Below, piece by piece: positions 1 to 7,669 of a stretch of DNA of 64,000 nt. Positions within the stretch are counted from its first letter, which is position 1; each line of letters starts with the position of its first letter. This DNA comes from Sphingobacterium griseoflavum. Its GTDB lineage: Bacteria > Bacteroidota > Bacteroidia > Sphingobacteriales > Sphingobacteriaceae. Made by a program: the position numbers and the translations under genes. Location of the stretch: the NCBI RefSeq assembly GCF_014653155.1, contig NZ_BNAF01000010.1, positions 124,001-188,000 on the forward strand, written 5' to 3'. A model generated the notes under the pieces. It had not been told where the DNA came from. It did no database searches and was given only the letters and a program-made list of their open reading frames with translations.

Positions 1-1
1 A

Positions 2-622
2 TACCCAAGCTCACAAGAACTTTTTTACAATGTCGCAAAAGGTAATATAGACGTTAAGAATCTGCGCGAGTATGCAGCAAGTGAAAAATCGCCGGAGCAT
101 ACGCACAACCAGTTCAATTCGCATATCTCTGGTCTCGTTGAAAAAATAAATAAAAAAGATGTAGATACCATTTTGATTGGAGATGATTATCAGCAAGTGG
201 ATTATACATTGGCCCCCTGTTGCAACCCTATTCCTGGTGATGATATATTTGGTTTTCTGACGGTAAATGATGGTATCAAGATACACCGGACTAGCTGCCC
301 AAATGCTTCGAAACTCATGGCAAACTATGGGTATCGCATTTTGAAAGCAAAGTGGGCATCCTCGCAGGCGCAGGTTGCCTTTCTAACCGGCCTGCGTATC
401 GTGGGGATTGACGATGTTGGCTTGGTTAACAAAATAACCAACGTGATTTCACAAGAGTTCAATGTCAACATTCGATCTTTGTCCATCACGAGCAATGAGG
501 GAATTTTTGAGGGAAATATCATGGTTTTTGTAAACGATACCGAACAATTGGAAAGTTTGATGAAGAACTTGAAGGAAATCAGTGGCATAACGGGTGTGAG
601 TCGTTATGATGCAGATCTATAA
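2..622 (+). CDS. RelA/SpoT-family (p)ppGpp synthetase/hydrolase, C-terminal part (5' end outside window)
   Basis: This is the last 206 residues of a stringent-response enzyme that makes and/or degrades (p)ppGpp in the cytoplasm. The frame is open from base 2, so the start lies before the window. Around residues 66-105 is the Cys-Cys region typical of the RelA/SpoT regulatory part (APCCNPIPGD, then IHRTSCPNA). Residues about 130-200 look like the C-terminal ACT domain (VGLVNKITNVIS and a VFV strand). The catalytic domains are not in the window, so synthetase and hydrolase activity cannot be judged; a bifunctional Rel is usual in Bacteroidota. The fur gene follows after 81 bases. Family assignment is firm. 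Confidence 0.93.
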   Translation, partial: YPSSQELFYNVAKGNIDVKNLREYAASEKSPEHTHNQFNSHISGLVEKINKKDVDTILIGDDYQQVDYTLAPCCNPIPGDDIFGFLTVNDGIKIHRTSCPNASKLMANYGYRILKAKWASSQAQVAFLTGLRIVGIDDVGLVNKITNVISQEFNVNIRSLSITSNEGIFEGNIMVFVNDTEQLESLMKNLKEISGITGVSRYDADL

Positions 623-674
623 TCTTTCGAATGTCATCATTATTAAAACCATCGTTTTTTACAGGAGAAAATGA

Positions 675-682
675 TAAATTTG
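675..682 (+). promoter_or_regulatory. Probable -7 box of fur promoter
   Basis: TAAATTTG matches the Bacteroidota -7 consensus TAnnTTTG, 21 bases before the fur start codon, with a T-rich stretch upstream where the -33 element should lie. It would give a short leader and independent transcription of fur from the relA/spoT gene. Assigned by motif only. Confidence 0.5.
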
Positions 683-703
683 TAAGGGATTTTAAACAGA
701 AGT

Positions 704-1201
704 ATGAATCAAGCCGAAAACTACCAAACGGTAAAGAAAATTTTCGAAGCTTACTTAGAGAACAAAAATCTAAGAAAGACGCCGGAACGTTATGCGATTT
801 TAGAGGAGATATATTCTCGTTCAGACCACTTCGATGTGGAGTCTCTTTACATCCATATGAAGAACAAGAAATATAGGGTTAGCCGCGCAACGGTCTACAA
901 TACTTTGGAGTTGCTAGTTTCATGTGATCTTGTGACGAAACACCAATTCGGGCGGAATATGGCGCAATTTGAAAAATCTTACGGCTTCAAACAGCATGAT
1001 CATGTTATCTGCATCGAATGCAACAAGGTTGTTGAATTTTGCGACCCTCGCATCAACCAAATTCAAAGTTTGATGGGCGACCTGCTAAAGTTTGATATCA
1101 AGCATCACTCGCTGAATCTTTATGGGGTTTGTGAAGACTGTCAAAAGAAAAATGAGTTGGAAGCACCTGCTGGAAGCAAGGCCGCTGTAATTTCAAATTA
1201 A
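704..1201 (+). CDS. fur: Fur-family transcriptional regulator
   Basis: A 165-residue metal-dependent DNA-binding repressor of the Fur/Zur/PerR family. Residues 1-85 form the winged helix, with the recognition helix around [12 protein letters not shown] (60-71). The C-terminal dimerisation half holds the H-D-H cluster at 98-100 and two CxxC pairs, CIEC (103-106) and CEDC (143-146), which usually bind structural zinc. Sequence alone does not separate Fur from Zur or PerR. The ferritin, heme oxygenase, katG and hemF genes in the same window would be natural targets for an iron- or peroxide-sensing member, but that is inference. The ATG start fits the usual N-terminus and a TAnnTTTG box lies 21 bases upstream. 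Confidence 0.9.
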   Translation: MNQAENYQTVKKIFEAYLENKNLRKTPERYAILEEIYSRSDHFDVESLYIHMKNKKYRVSRATVYNTLELLVSCDLVTKHQFGRNMAQFEKSYGFKQHDHVICIECNKVVEFCDPRINQIQSLMGDLLKFDIKHHSLNLYGVCEDCQKKNELEAPAGSKAAVISN

Positions 1202-1225
1202 TGCAGTAATCGCAGATTATTGTAT

Positions 1226-1233
1226 TACCTTTG
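1226..1233 (+). promoter_or_regulatory. Probable -7 box of purA promoter
   Basis: TACCTTTG matches TAnnTTTG. It lies 99 bases before the purA start at 1333, so the purA(-pabB) transcript would carry a leader of about 90 bases. I see no recognisable riboswitch fold in that leader. Confidence 0.5.
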
Positions 1234-1332
1234 TTCAGGAAAGAGAGGCGGAGCCTTTTTTTTTCTGAACTTTTATATTTTAGGGAGAGTGGAAACTATC
1301 ATTTAATTTTAAATCTCAATATATCCAATATT

Positions 1333-2604
1333 ATGCAAGTTGATGTGCTTTTGGGCCTGCAATGGGGCGATGAAGGTAAAGGAAAGATTGTGGACGTTTT
1401 TTGTCCGAAATACGATTTGATCGCGCGCTTTCAAGGTGGTCCTAACGCCGGACACACATTAGAATTTGACAACAAGAAATTTGTCCTAAACACCATTCCA
1501 TCTGGAATATTTAACGAGGGCACGCTCAACCTAATCGGCAACGGCGTGGTAATCGATCCAATCATCTTGAAAAGAGAATTGGACAACCTACGTGCGGCAG
1601 GTTTTGATCCTGTAGGTAAAGGCAAACTCGTTTTGGCAAGAAAAGCACACCTGATCCTTCCAACCCACCAGCTCTTGGATGCAGCATCGGAGTCAAAAAT
1701 GGGTGCGGGAAAAATTGGCTCTACCTTGAAAGGAATTGGACCGACTTACATGGATAAAACCGGCAGAAACGGTCTACGTGTCGGTGATATCACCTTGGTG
1801 GATTTCAACGAACGTTACGAAAAACTGAAAGCGAAACATTTGGAGATTCTCTCCCACTACGGAGAAATTCCTGATTTCAGCGAGAAAGAAAATGCTTTTT
1901 TAGCAGCCATAGACTTTTTAAGAACCATTCCGCATGTTGATGCAGAACATTTGGTGAACAGTTATCTCAAAGAGGGTAAAAAGGTGCTTGCAGAAGGTGC
2001 ACAGGGAACGTTGTTAGATGTTGATTTTGGATCCTATCCTTTTGTTACCTCGTCGAATACGACCACAGCAGGCGCCTGCACAGGTTTGGGAATTGCCCCC
2101 GGTAAAATTGGTGCGGTTTATGGAATTTTTAAAGCCTATGCGACACGCGTTGGAGGCGGCCCCTTCCCTACCGAGCTAAACGACGAAACAGGCGAAAAGC
2201 TACGCCAATTGGGTCACGAATTTGGAGCTACCACGGGACGTGCCAGACGTACCGGATGGATCGACATCCCGGCGTTGAAATACGCAATCATGTTAAATGG
2301 CGTTACCGAATTGATTATGATGAAGGCTGATGTATTGGACAGCTTCGAAAAAATCTATGTGTGTACACACTACAAATATAATGGTGAGGTAATCGATTAC
2401 ATGCCTTACGAAATCATCACCAACACGGCGGAGCCTATTTTGGAAGAGGTTGAAGGATGGAACCAAGATATTACCGGCATTCGTTCAACAGCTGAAATAC
2501 CAGCCGCGCTCAGCAATTATATAGCTTACTTGGAAAAAGCGCTGGAGGTGCCTATCAAATACTTATCTGTTGGTCCAGATCGTGTCCAAACGATAACATT
2601 GTAA
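1333..2604 (+). CDS. purA: Adenylosuccinate synthetase
   Basis: Catalyses GTP-dependent condensation of IMP and aspartate to adenylosuccinate, the first committed step to AMP. The 423-residue protein has the family's usual length when started at ATG 1333. A longer frame back to 1231 adds 34 residues with no family resemblance and would begin inside the promoter box, so I reject it. The P-loop GDEGKGK is at residues 12-18, followed by GPNAGHT, the IMP-binding region GIGPTYMDKTGR, the loop TTTGRARRTGW and the C-terminal GPDR guanine-binding region. pabB follows 7 bases later and probably shares the transcript. Very secure. Confidence 0.98.
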   Translation: MQVDVLLGLQWGDEGKGKIVDVFCPKYDLIARFQGGPNAGHTLEFDNKKFVLNTIPSGIFNEGTLNLIGNGVVIDPIILKRELDNLRAAGFDPVGKGKLVLARKAHLILPTHQLLDAASESKMGAGKIGSTLKGIGPTYMDKTGRNGLRVGDITLVDFNERYEKLKAKHLEILSHYGEIPDFSEKENAFLAAIDFLRTIPHVDAEHLVNSYLKEGKKVLAEGAQGTLLDVDFGSYPFVTSSNTTTAGACTGLGIAPGKIGAVYGIFKAYATRVGGGPFPTELNDETGEKLRQLGHEFGATTGRARRTGWIDIPALKYAIMLNGVTELIMMKADVLDSFEKIYVCTHYKYNGEVIDYMPYEIITNTAEPILEEVEGWNQDITGIRSTAEIPAALSNYIAYLEKALEVPIKYLSVGPDRVQTITL

Positions 2605-2611
2605 GCAAAGT

Positions 2612-3904
2612 ATGGCAAAAGCCATTTTTGAGGTTGATGTTGTATTGTTCAAGAAGAAAGCGCTCCATTGGTGCCAGCAGTTTTCGGAATGTTGCTTCTT
2701 GGAATCAAACGGATACGCAGATGAATACCATAAGATAGACGCGCTATTAGCCGTACAGGCAGTAGATTGCTATCGCGCAGACGGTGTTAACGATAGCTTC
2801 CTTGCATTAGAAGATTTTAGAACCAAGCATACGCTATCGTGGATGCTTGGTTTTTTTAGTTATGATCTGGGGAACGAAGTAGAGCAACTCTCACCCCGTC
2901 TGAACGGTGAAATGGTTTTTCCGGCACTCTATTTTTTTGTACCCGCAACAATCGTTCGCTTCATAGGGGCAACTGTAGAAATTGAATCCGAAAATCCCGA
3001 ATACATATTTCAGTGTATAATTTCTACGGCCATTCCAACACAGGTAGATCTACCGAAGCGCGGTGACATCCGCGTGCAAAAACTTTTTTCAAAACGAGAC
3101 TATCTCCATGCGTTCGAGAACATGCAGCAGCATATCCGACGTGGAGATATTTATGAAGTCAATCTTTGCCAAGAATTTTATGCGGAATCCGCGGTTATAG
3201 ACCCTTTATCGGTGTATGAAAAACTAAATAGCATATCACCGATGCCATTTTCTTGCTTTTTTAAACTAAACGATCAATATGTTCTATGTGCTTCGCCTGA
3301 ACGGTTTTTGGCCAAAAGAAAAGATTTATTGATTTCGCAACCCATCAAAGGGACAGCGCCGCGTGGCAAAACACCTCAGGAAGACCATGATATCATAAAC
3401 GCATTACAGCAAAATCCAAAAGAAATCGCAGAAAACGTAATGATTGTCGATTTGGTGCGTAATGATCTGACGCGTAGTGCAAAAGCGGGCACTGTCGATG
3501 CTTCGCGCAAGTTGGCGGTACATACCTTCCAGCAGGTCCACCAGCTCATATCCACTGTAACGTGCACGAAAGCTACTACAGTATCCGACGTACAAGCGAT
3601 CAAAAATACTTTTCCAGCGGGATCTATGACAGGCGCTCCCAAAATAAGTGCCATGCAACTATGCGAAAAATACGAAGGAAGCCGTCGCGGCATTTATGCC
3701 GGTGCTATCGGCTATTTTGCTCCCGATGGTGATTTTGATCTAAATGTAGTTATCCGTTCTATTTTGTACGACATGAAAAAGGGAAGACTATCATTTCATA
3801 CAGGAGGTGCCATTACTTTGCATGCGGAAGCAGAAAAAGAGTATGAGGAGTGTTTATTGAAGGCCTCGGCTATTTTGACAACCTTGTCCGCGCATTTAGA
3901 TTAG
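2612..3904 (+). CDS. pabB: Aminodeoxychorismate synthase component I
   Basis: A 430-residue chorismate-utilising enzyme. The N-terminal third is the less conserved TrpE/PabB-like domain; residues about 155-425 are the chorismate-binding domain, with IVDLVRNDL, the GSMTGAPK region and the FHTGGAI segment near the C-terminus. The motif PIKGT near residues 244-248 carries the active-site lysine typical of PabB, where anthranilate synthase TrpE has PIAGT. This favours 4-amino-4-deoxychorismate production for folate over tryptophan synthesis. No glutaminase (PabA/TrpG) lies nearby, so that partner must be elsewhere. The start is 7 bases after purA, implying co-transcription. Confidence 0.9.
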   Translation: MAKAIFEVDVVLFKKKALHWCQQFSECCFLESNGYADEYHKIDALLAVQAVDCYRADGVNDSFLALEDFRTKHTLSWMLGFFSYDLGNEVEQLSPRLNGEMVFPALYFFVPATIVRFIGATVEIESENPEYIFQCIISTAIPTQVDLPKRGDIRVQKLFSKRDYLHAFENMQQHIRRGDIYEVNLCQEFYAESAVIDPLSVYEKLNSISPMPFSCFFKLNDQYVLCASPERFLAKRKDLLISQPIKGTAPRGKTPQEDHDIINALQQNPKEIAENVMIVDLVRNDLTRSAKAGTVDASRKLAVHTFQQVHQLISTVTCTKATTVSDVQAIKNTFPAGSMTGAPKISAMQLCEKYEGSRRGIYAGAIGYFAPDGDFDLNVVIRSILYDMKKGRLSFHTGGAITLHAEAEKEYEECLLKASAILTTLSAHLD

Positions 3905-3938
3905 CCTGCGCACCGAAAACTGCAACAAACACCTGAAG

Positions 3939-3952
3939 GCAATTATACTAAT
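3939..3952 (+). promoter_or_regulatory. Half-site matching the left arm of the 5.4-kb palindrome
   Basis: These 14 bases (GCAATTATACTAAT) are identical to the left arm of the palindrome at 5422-5464 and nearly match the inverted copy at 8956-8971. The right arm is not conserved here (AATTTAGC instead of ATTAGTAT). The site is upstream of the TatD promoter box, in the -40 region. It may be a degenerate operator or chance in AT-rich DNA. Confidence 0.35.
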
Positions 3953-3973
3953 CAAAATTTAGCAGAAAACACA

Positions 3974-3981
3974 TATCTTTG
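3974..3981 (+). promoter_or_regulatory. -7 box placing the TatD transcript start at its ATG
   Basis: TATCTTTG is a perfect TAnnTTTG match, ending only four bases before the ATG at 3986. With the usual 5-7 base distance from box to transcription start, the mRNA would begin at or next to the start codon, so translation would be leaderless or nearly so. Confidence 0.5.
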
Positions 3982-3985
3982 AGGC

Positions 3986-4648
3986 ATGCGTGTTCCCTTT
4001 ATCGACATACATACCCATTGTACGGTGGAAAGTACAGCCCAAGAGTTCTCCTTGCCTAATATTATTATCGCTAAAAATTACCTTTACCCACTCCCTTGTT
4101 CGCTGGGCATACACCCTTGGTATATTGACTCCTCACCTACGGCTCAACTTGATGCATTACACGATCATGGAAGAAAAGATTCAGTTCTTGCGATTGGCGA
4201 ATGTGGCTTGGATAAAGTATGCGACACCCCGTGGATTTTGCAGGAAGAGGTATTCCGAAAACAAATTGCATTTGCAAATTCAGTTGGTAAGCCCTTAATT
4301 GTTCATTGTGTTCGGGCTCACCAAGAATGTTTTCGTATTTTACGGGAAGAAAAAGTGCAAGTACCCGTTATTTTTCATGGCTTTGAAAAACATCCTAACT
4401 TGGCTCAAGAGATTTACCAGCTTGGATACTACATCAGTTTAGGTACATCCATTCTCGCTGGCAAAAAGAATGATTTGGTGCGTCAAGCGTTATTGGACAG
4501 GATATTCTTAGAAACCGACAATAAATCTACTAAAATAGTAGATATTTATAAGTATTTTTGCGCCGTTCGTGAGATTGACTTAGATCAATTTAAGGAACAG
4601 ATATATAAAAACTTTACACATATATTTAATTATCAACTAGGAGCATGA
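3986..4648 (+). CDS. TatD-family metal-dependent hydrolase
   Basis: A 220-residue TIM-barrel hydrolase of the TatD DNase family, whose members act as metal-dependent 3'-5' exonucleases or deoxyribonucleases. Metal-ligand motifs are in order: H9-T-H11 near the N-terminus, E72 in GECGLD, HCVRA (about 108-112), FHGF (about 132-135) and ETDN near residue 175. It is shorter than the roughly 260 residues of E. coli TatD but all ligand positions are present. The stop overlaps the tcdA start by four bases (ATGA), so the two are translationally coupled. The promoter box lies directly before the ATG. Nuclease activity is inferred from the family; the substrate is unknown. Confidence 0.85.
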   Translation: MRVPFIDIHTHCTVESTAQEFSLPNIIIAKNYLYPLPCSLGIHPWYIDSSPTAQLDALHDHGRKDSVLAIGECGLDKVCDTPWILQEEVFRKQIAFANSVGKPLIVHCVRAHQECFRILREEKVQVPVIFHGFEKHPNLAQEIYQLGYYISLGTSILAGKKNDLVRQALLDRIFLETDNKSTKIVDIYKYFCAVREIDLDQFKEQIYKNFTHIFNYQLGA

Positions 4649-5376
4649 AAGATTTATCGTGGTTGTCACGAACAGAAGCGCTAACGGGCCGGGAGGCTTT
4701 GGAAAAATTGGCGCACACACATGTGATGGTTTTGGGTTTAGGAGGTGTTGGATCATTTGCTGCCGAATTCATTTGCCGTGCTGGCGTTGGGAAGATGACG
4801 ATTATCGATGGTGACACGGTAGATCCATCAAACCGAAACCGGCAACTGCCCGCACTGGCGACAAATCACGGAGTTGCAAAGGCGGAAATAATGCGCGAGC
4901 GTCTTTTGTCAATAAATCCCGAACTGAAGTTACATGTAGTCCAAGATTTTATTATTCCCGAAAAGATACCTGATTTGTTGGCCCTGGAACCAGACTATTG
5001 TGTAGAGGCAATAGATAGTATTACGCCAAAATTGTTCTTCATCCGTCGCGCGCTAGAGGCAAACGTTCCCTTCGTGAGCTCGATGGGTGCTGGAGGGAAA
5101 GTTGACCCGACAAAAATACGTATTGCAGACATCAGTAAATCGTTCAACTGTAAGTTGGCGCAACATATCCGAAAAAAGCTACGGAAGCACGGCATCCGTG
5201 ACGGCGTCAAGGTTGCTTTTTCCACTGAACTCCCAAATAAGGATTCGTTGTTGTACACAGATGGCAGCAACTTCAAAAAGTCGGCCTATGGCACAATGTC
5301 CTATTTGCCAGCCGCGTTCGGAGGAGCCATAGCATCTGTGGCAATCCGTGATTTAATCGGGTTAAAGATCAACTAG
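4645..5376 (+). CDS. tcdA: tRNA threonylcarbamoyladenosine dehydratase (ThiF/E1-like)
   Basis: A 243-residue E1-like adenylating enzyme of the TcdA/CsdL group, which cyclises t6A37 of ANN-decoding tRNAs to ct6A using ATP. The nucleotide-binding loop GLGGVGS is at residues 31-37, followed by DGDTVDPSNRNRQ, the ATP-contact signature of the family. The late conserved region (SSMGAGGKVDPTKIRIADI) and a C-terminal hydrophobic helix are also typical. Its length is close to E. coli TcdA (268 residues). It overlaps the TatD gene by four bases. There is no cysteine desulfurase gene beside it, unlike the csd cluster of enterobacteria. Confidence 0.88.
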   Translation: MKDLSWLSRTEALTGREALEKLAHTHVMVLGLGGVGSFAAEFICRAGVGKMTIIDGDTVDPSNRNRQLPALATNHGVAKAEIMRERLLSINPELKLHVVQDFIIPEKIPDLLALEPDYCVEAIDSITPKLFFIRRALEANVPFVSSMGAGGKVDPTKIRIADISKSFNCKLAQHIRKKLRKHGIRDGVKVAFSTELPNKDSLLYTDGSNFKKSAYGTMSYLPAAFGGAIASVAIRDLIGLKIN

Positions 5377-5421
5377 CAGGACGACGTATTTTCTGCGTCA
5401 AATCAACCTAATTTTTTCAGA

Positions 5422-5464
5422 CACTCTGCAATTATACTAATTTAATTAGTATAATTGCAGAGTG
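5422..5464. promoter_or_regulatory. 43-bp perfect palindrome over the start of the exonuclease/GIY-YIG gene
   Basis: A 21-bp arm (5422-5442), one central base (5443) and its exact reverse complement (5444-5464). The core is ATACTAAT-TTA-ATTAGTAT (5434-5452), also present before the radical SAM gene at 8945-8963. The right arm contains TATAATTG (5450-5457), a one-mismatch -7 box, and ends on the proposed GTG start codon (5462-5464). A dimeric repressor bound here would block both transcription and the first codon. Read as RNA it could instead form a hairpin behind tcdA, but no T-run follows. Confidence 0.7.
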
Positions 5465-6850
5465 AATAGACAGAAACATTTTGCGATCGTCGATATCGAG
5501 ACGACTGGTAGTCATGCTGGAGGAAGTCGTATTACGGAAATAGCGATTTTGATTCATAATGGTAAAAAGGTTATTGACCGCTATCAATCACTGGTTAACC
5601 CCCAATGTGCGATTCCGCTGCATATCCAAAGCCTGACTGGCATCACGCCTGATATGGTGGAAGGTGCGCCAATCTTTGAAGATATTGCTGAAGATGTCTA
5701 CCATCTGCTTCAGGGAAAAGTTTTCGTGGCGCATAATGTCAATTTTGACTATACGTTTTTGGTAAAGGAATTGAAACAAGCTGGATATGATTGGCAAGCT
5801 TCAAAATTGTGCACAGTACGCTTGTCGCGAAAGATTTTTCCGGGACATGCCTCCTATAGTTTAGGAACGATATGCAAACACTTCGGTATTCATATTGCCG
5901 GTAGACACCGCGCCATGGGGGATGCTGAGGCTACAGCAAAGCTGGTTGATCTGCTGTTGGCGAGCGATAAAGGGAACTATGTTGATGAGGGCTTGCGGAA
6001 GAACATCGAACATCGTTTACCTACACACCTATCTATCGAACAATTCAATAAAATGCCGGAGACTGTGGGCATCTACATATTTCGGGATAAAAAGGGAAAA
6101 ATAATTTACGTTGGAAAGGCGGTAAATATAAAGAAGCGAGTGCTAAGCCATTTCAGTGGGGCGAACACCGGCCTACGACGGCAGCAGTTTATCAATGATA
6201 TCTGTTCCATTGAATTTGAAGAATCAGGAACTGAATTAATGGCTTTGCTTATGGAATGCCAGTTGATTAAGAAGCACTGGCCAATTCACAATCGCGCGCT
6301 GAAGCGGTATGAACCAAAATATACGCTTATACGCTATCAAGATATACGCGGATATGATCGCCTAGCAGTCAGCAAGATTAATCCCCAAATGCAAAGTCTA
6401 CGCTCTTTCGAGACAGTCGCAGAAGCCAACCTTTTTCTCAGCAAGCTTATGGAAACTTTCTCTTTGTCACCGGCTTTGTGTACATTTTTTTCACCGGCCA
6501 CGCAAACACGTGAAGACCGGAAGATTGACTATGAACAGATTCCATCCCTGACGGAATACAGCGAAAAGATGAACAGGGTTTTCGACCACCTCGAAAACGC
6601 CAAACATTCATTTATTTTGTTTGATACCGGTCGCCATGATACCGAAAATAGCTACATTTATTATAAGGAAGATAAACTTTACGCATTTGGTTTTATAGAA
6701 TCGATGGACAATTGGTCGACTGTCGAGGACATTGTTTCCTATCGCGACAAATGTATCAGTAATTTTTACATGCAACACATCGTCCTGCAATATGCGGCGC
6801 GTTTCCCGGAGAAGGTCAATCATCTACCTAAGCTTTTGGAAGTGTCTTAG
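5462..6850 (+). CDS. DnaQ-like 3'-5' exonuclease fused to a GIY-YIG nuclease domain
   Basis: A 462-residue two-nuclease protein. Residues 1-170 are a DEDD exonuclease like the polymerase III epsilon subunit: D11-x-E13 (VDIETTG), VAHNVNFD, and H149...D154 (HRAMGDAEAT). Residues about 198-285 are a GIY-YIG domain of the UvrC/Cho type: GIY at 203-205, YVG at 216-218, with KAVNIKKRVLSHF following. The last 170 residues match nothing I recognise. Similar fusions occur across bacteria and are thought to act in DNA repair; this is family knowledge, not shown here. No ATG is available between the in-frame TAG at 5447 and the conserved region, so GTG 5462 is chosen; it lies inside the palindrome and the transcript may be leaderless. 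It converges on the next gene with 32 bases between stops. Confidence 0.88.
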   Translation: MNRQKHFAIVDIETTGSHAGGSRITEIAILIHNGKKVIDRYQSLVNPQCAIPLHIQSLTGITPDMVEGAPIFEDIAEDVYHLLQGKVFVAHNVNFDYTFLVKELKQAGYDWQASKLCTVRLSRKIFPGHASYSLGTICKHFGIHIAGRHRAMGDAEATAKLVDLLLASDKGNYVDEGLRKNIEHRLPTHLSIEQFNKMPETVGIYIFRDKKGKIIYVGKAVNIKKRVLSHFSGANTGLRRQQFINDICSIEFEESGTELMALLMECQLIKKHWPIHNRALKRYEPKYTLIRYQDIRGYDRLAVSKINPQMQSLRSFETVAEANLFLSKLMETFSLSPALCTFFSPATQTREDRKIDYEQIPSLTEYSEKMNRVFDHLENAKHSFILFDTGRHDTENSYIYYKEDKLYAFGFIESMDNWSTVEDIVSYRDKCISNFYMQHIVLQYAARFPEKVNHLPKLLEVS

Positions 6851-6882
6851 CTTTGCTTCATTTGGATGTTTAGACGATACCA

Positions 6883-7665
6883 TTAGGCGTCTAACCCAAA
6901 AGATTTTTCGTGCAGGTGACGCCAATACCGGCGAGGAACATGTTGGAGATGTAATTTCATATTTTTTCGTTCTACAATATTGACCGACTTAAAGTATCGT
7001 TTCCATAGGTCTGCATAAAGCGGCTCATCAGCGGCGTAAAGATCCACGAGTGTACGGCTATTCGCCAAATTGCCTGGATCGGCAAAAGTAACCTCACTGG
7101 TCGTATGTTCGTCGTAATAAAGCCCGTAATGCCGTCGAATATCAAAAATTAGCCAACGTTGATCGGCGTATCTATCTTGGAAGTGCTTTCGAATAAGAGG
7201 CAGAACATTGAAGTCGGGTTCGATTAATGCAACAAAAAGTCCGTCTTGAAGTCGTTGAAAACGGGCAAAAGCCTTCATACGATGTCGTTCACGGGAAACT
7301 GATTTAACGATTTTCTTGAGCCGCAGCACTAAATCATGGCCAAAATTCAAACGTTCAGGCTGTTCAGACTGAAAGTAGTGGCGTGCTAATCGAATAATGA
7401 GCAGCGGTACGTCAGGAAGTTCGGAAAGGAAGGCATGCCAAAGTTCTAAGTAACCATTTCTTCCAATTTTCTCAATTAAACCCTTTTTGACCCGATCAGC
7501 TTTATCCTGTTGACTCACAACGTCATGTGCCGTTTGAAACATCCCTTTCTGTCTTGCGGCAGTATGGCTTAAGCTAAGGGGCATAATTTTATATTCAAAC
7601 ATCTCAAATATACTAGTCAGAATTCCCTCCCAAGTGCCATCAAAGTAAAGATCTACCTCCCGCAT
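6883..7665 (-). CDS. DUF4130 / TIGR03915-type partner of the radical SAM repair protein
   Basis: A 260-residue protein matching the family described as a probable DNA metabolism protein, always paired with the radical SAM gene upstream of it. The N-terminus (DLYFDGTWEGILTSIFEMFE) and the C-terminal block (DIRRHYGLYYDEHTT, then WKRYFKSVNIVERKN and QHVPRRYWRHL) are the recognisable conserved segments. No catalytic motif is obvious to me and no biochemical role is established that I can name. The start is four bases after the radical SAM stop, so the pair is one operon. Confidence 0.85.
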   Translation of the reverse strand: MREVDLYFDGTWEGILTSIFEMFEYKIMPLSLSHTAARQKGMFQTAHDVVSQQDKADRVKKGLIEKIGRNGYLELWHAFLSELPDVPLLIIRLARHYFQSEQPERLNFGHDLVLRLKKIVKSVSRERHRMKAFARFQRLQDGLFVALIEPDFNVLPLIRKHFQDRYADQRWLIFDIRRHYGLYYDEHTTSEVTFADPGNLANSRTLVDLYAADEPLYADLWKRYFKSVNIVERKNMKLHLQHVPRRYWRHLHEKSFGLDA

Positions 7666-7669
7666 AACC

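Noticed and set aside
1231..1332. Longer purA frame
   Set aside because: Adds 34 residues unlike any PurA N-terminus and overlaps the promoter box; ATG 1333 gives the usual length.
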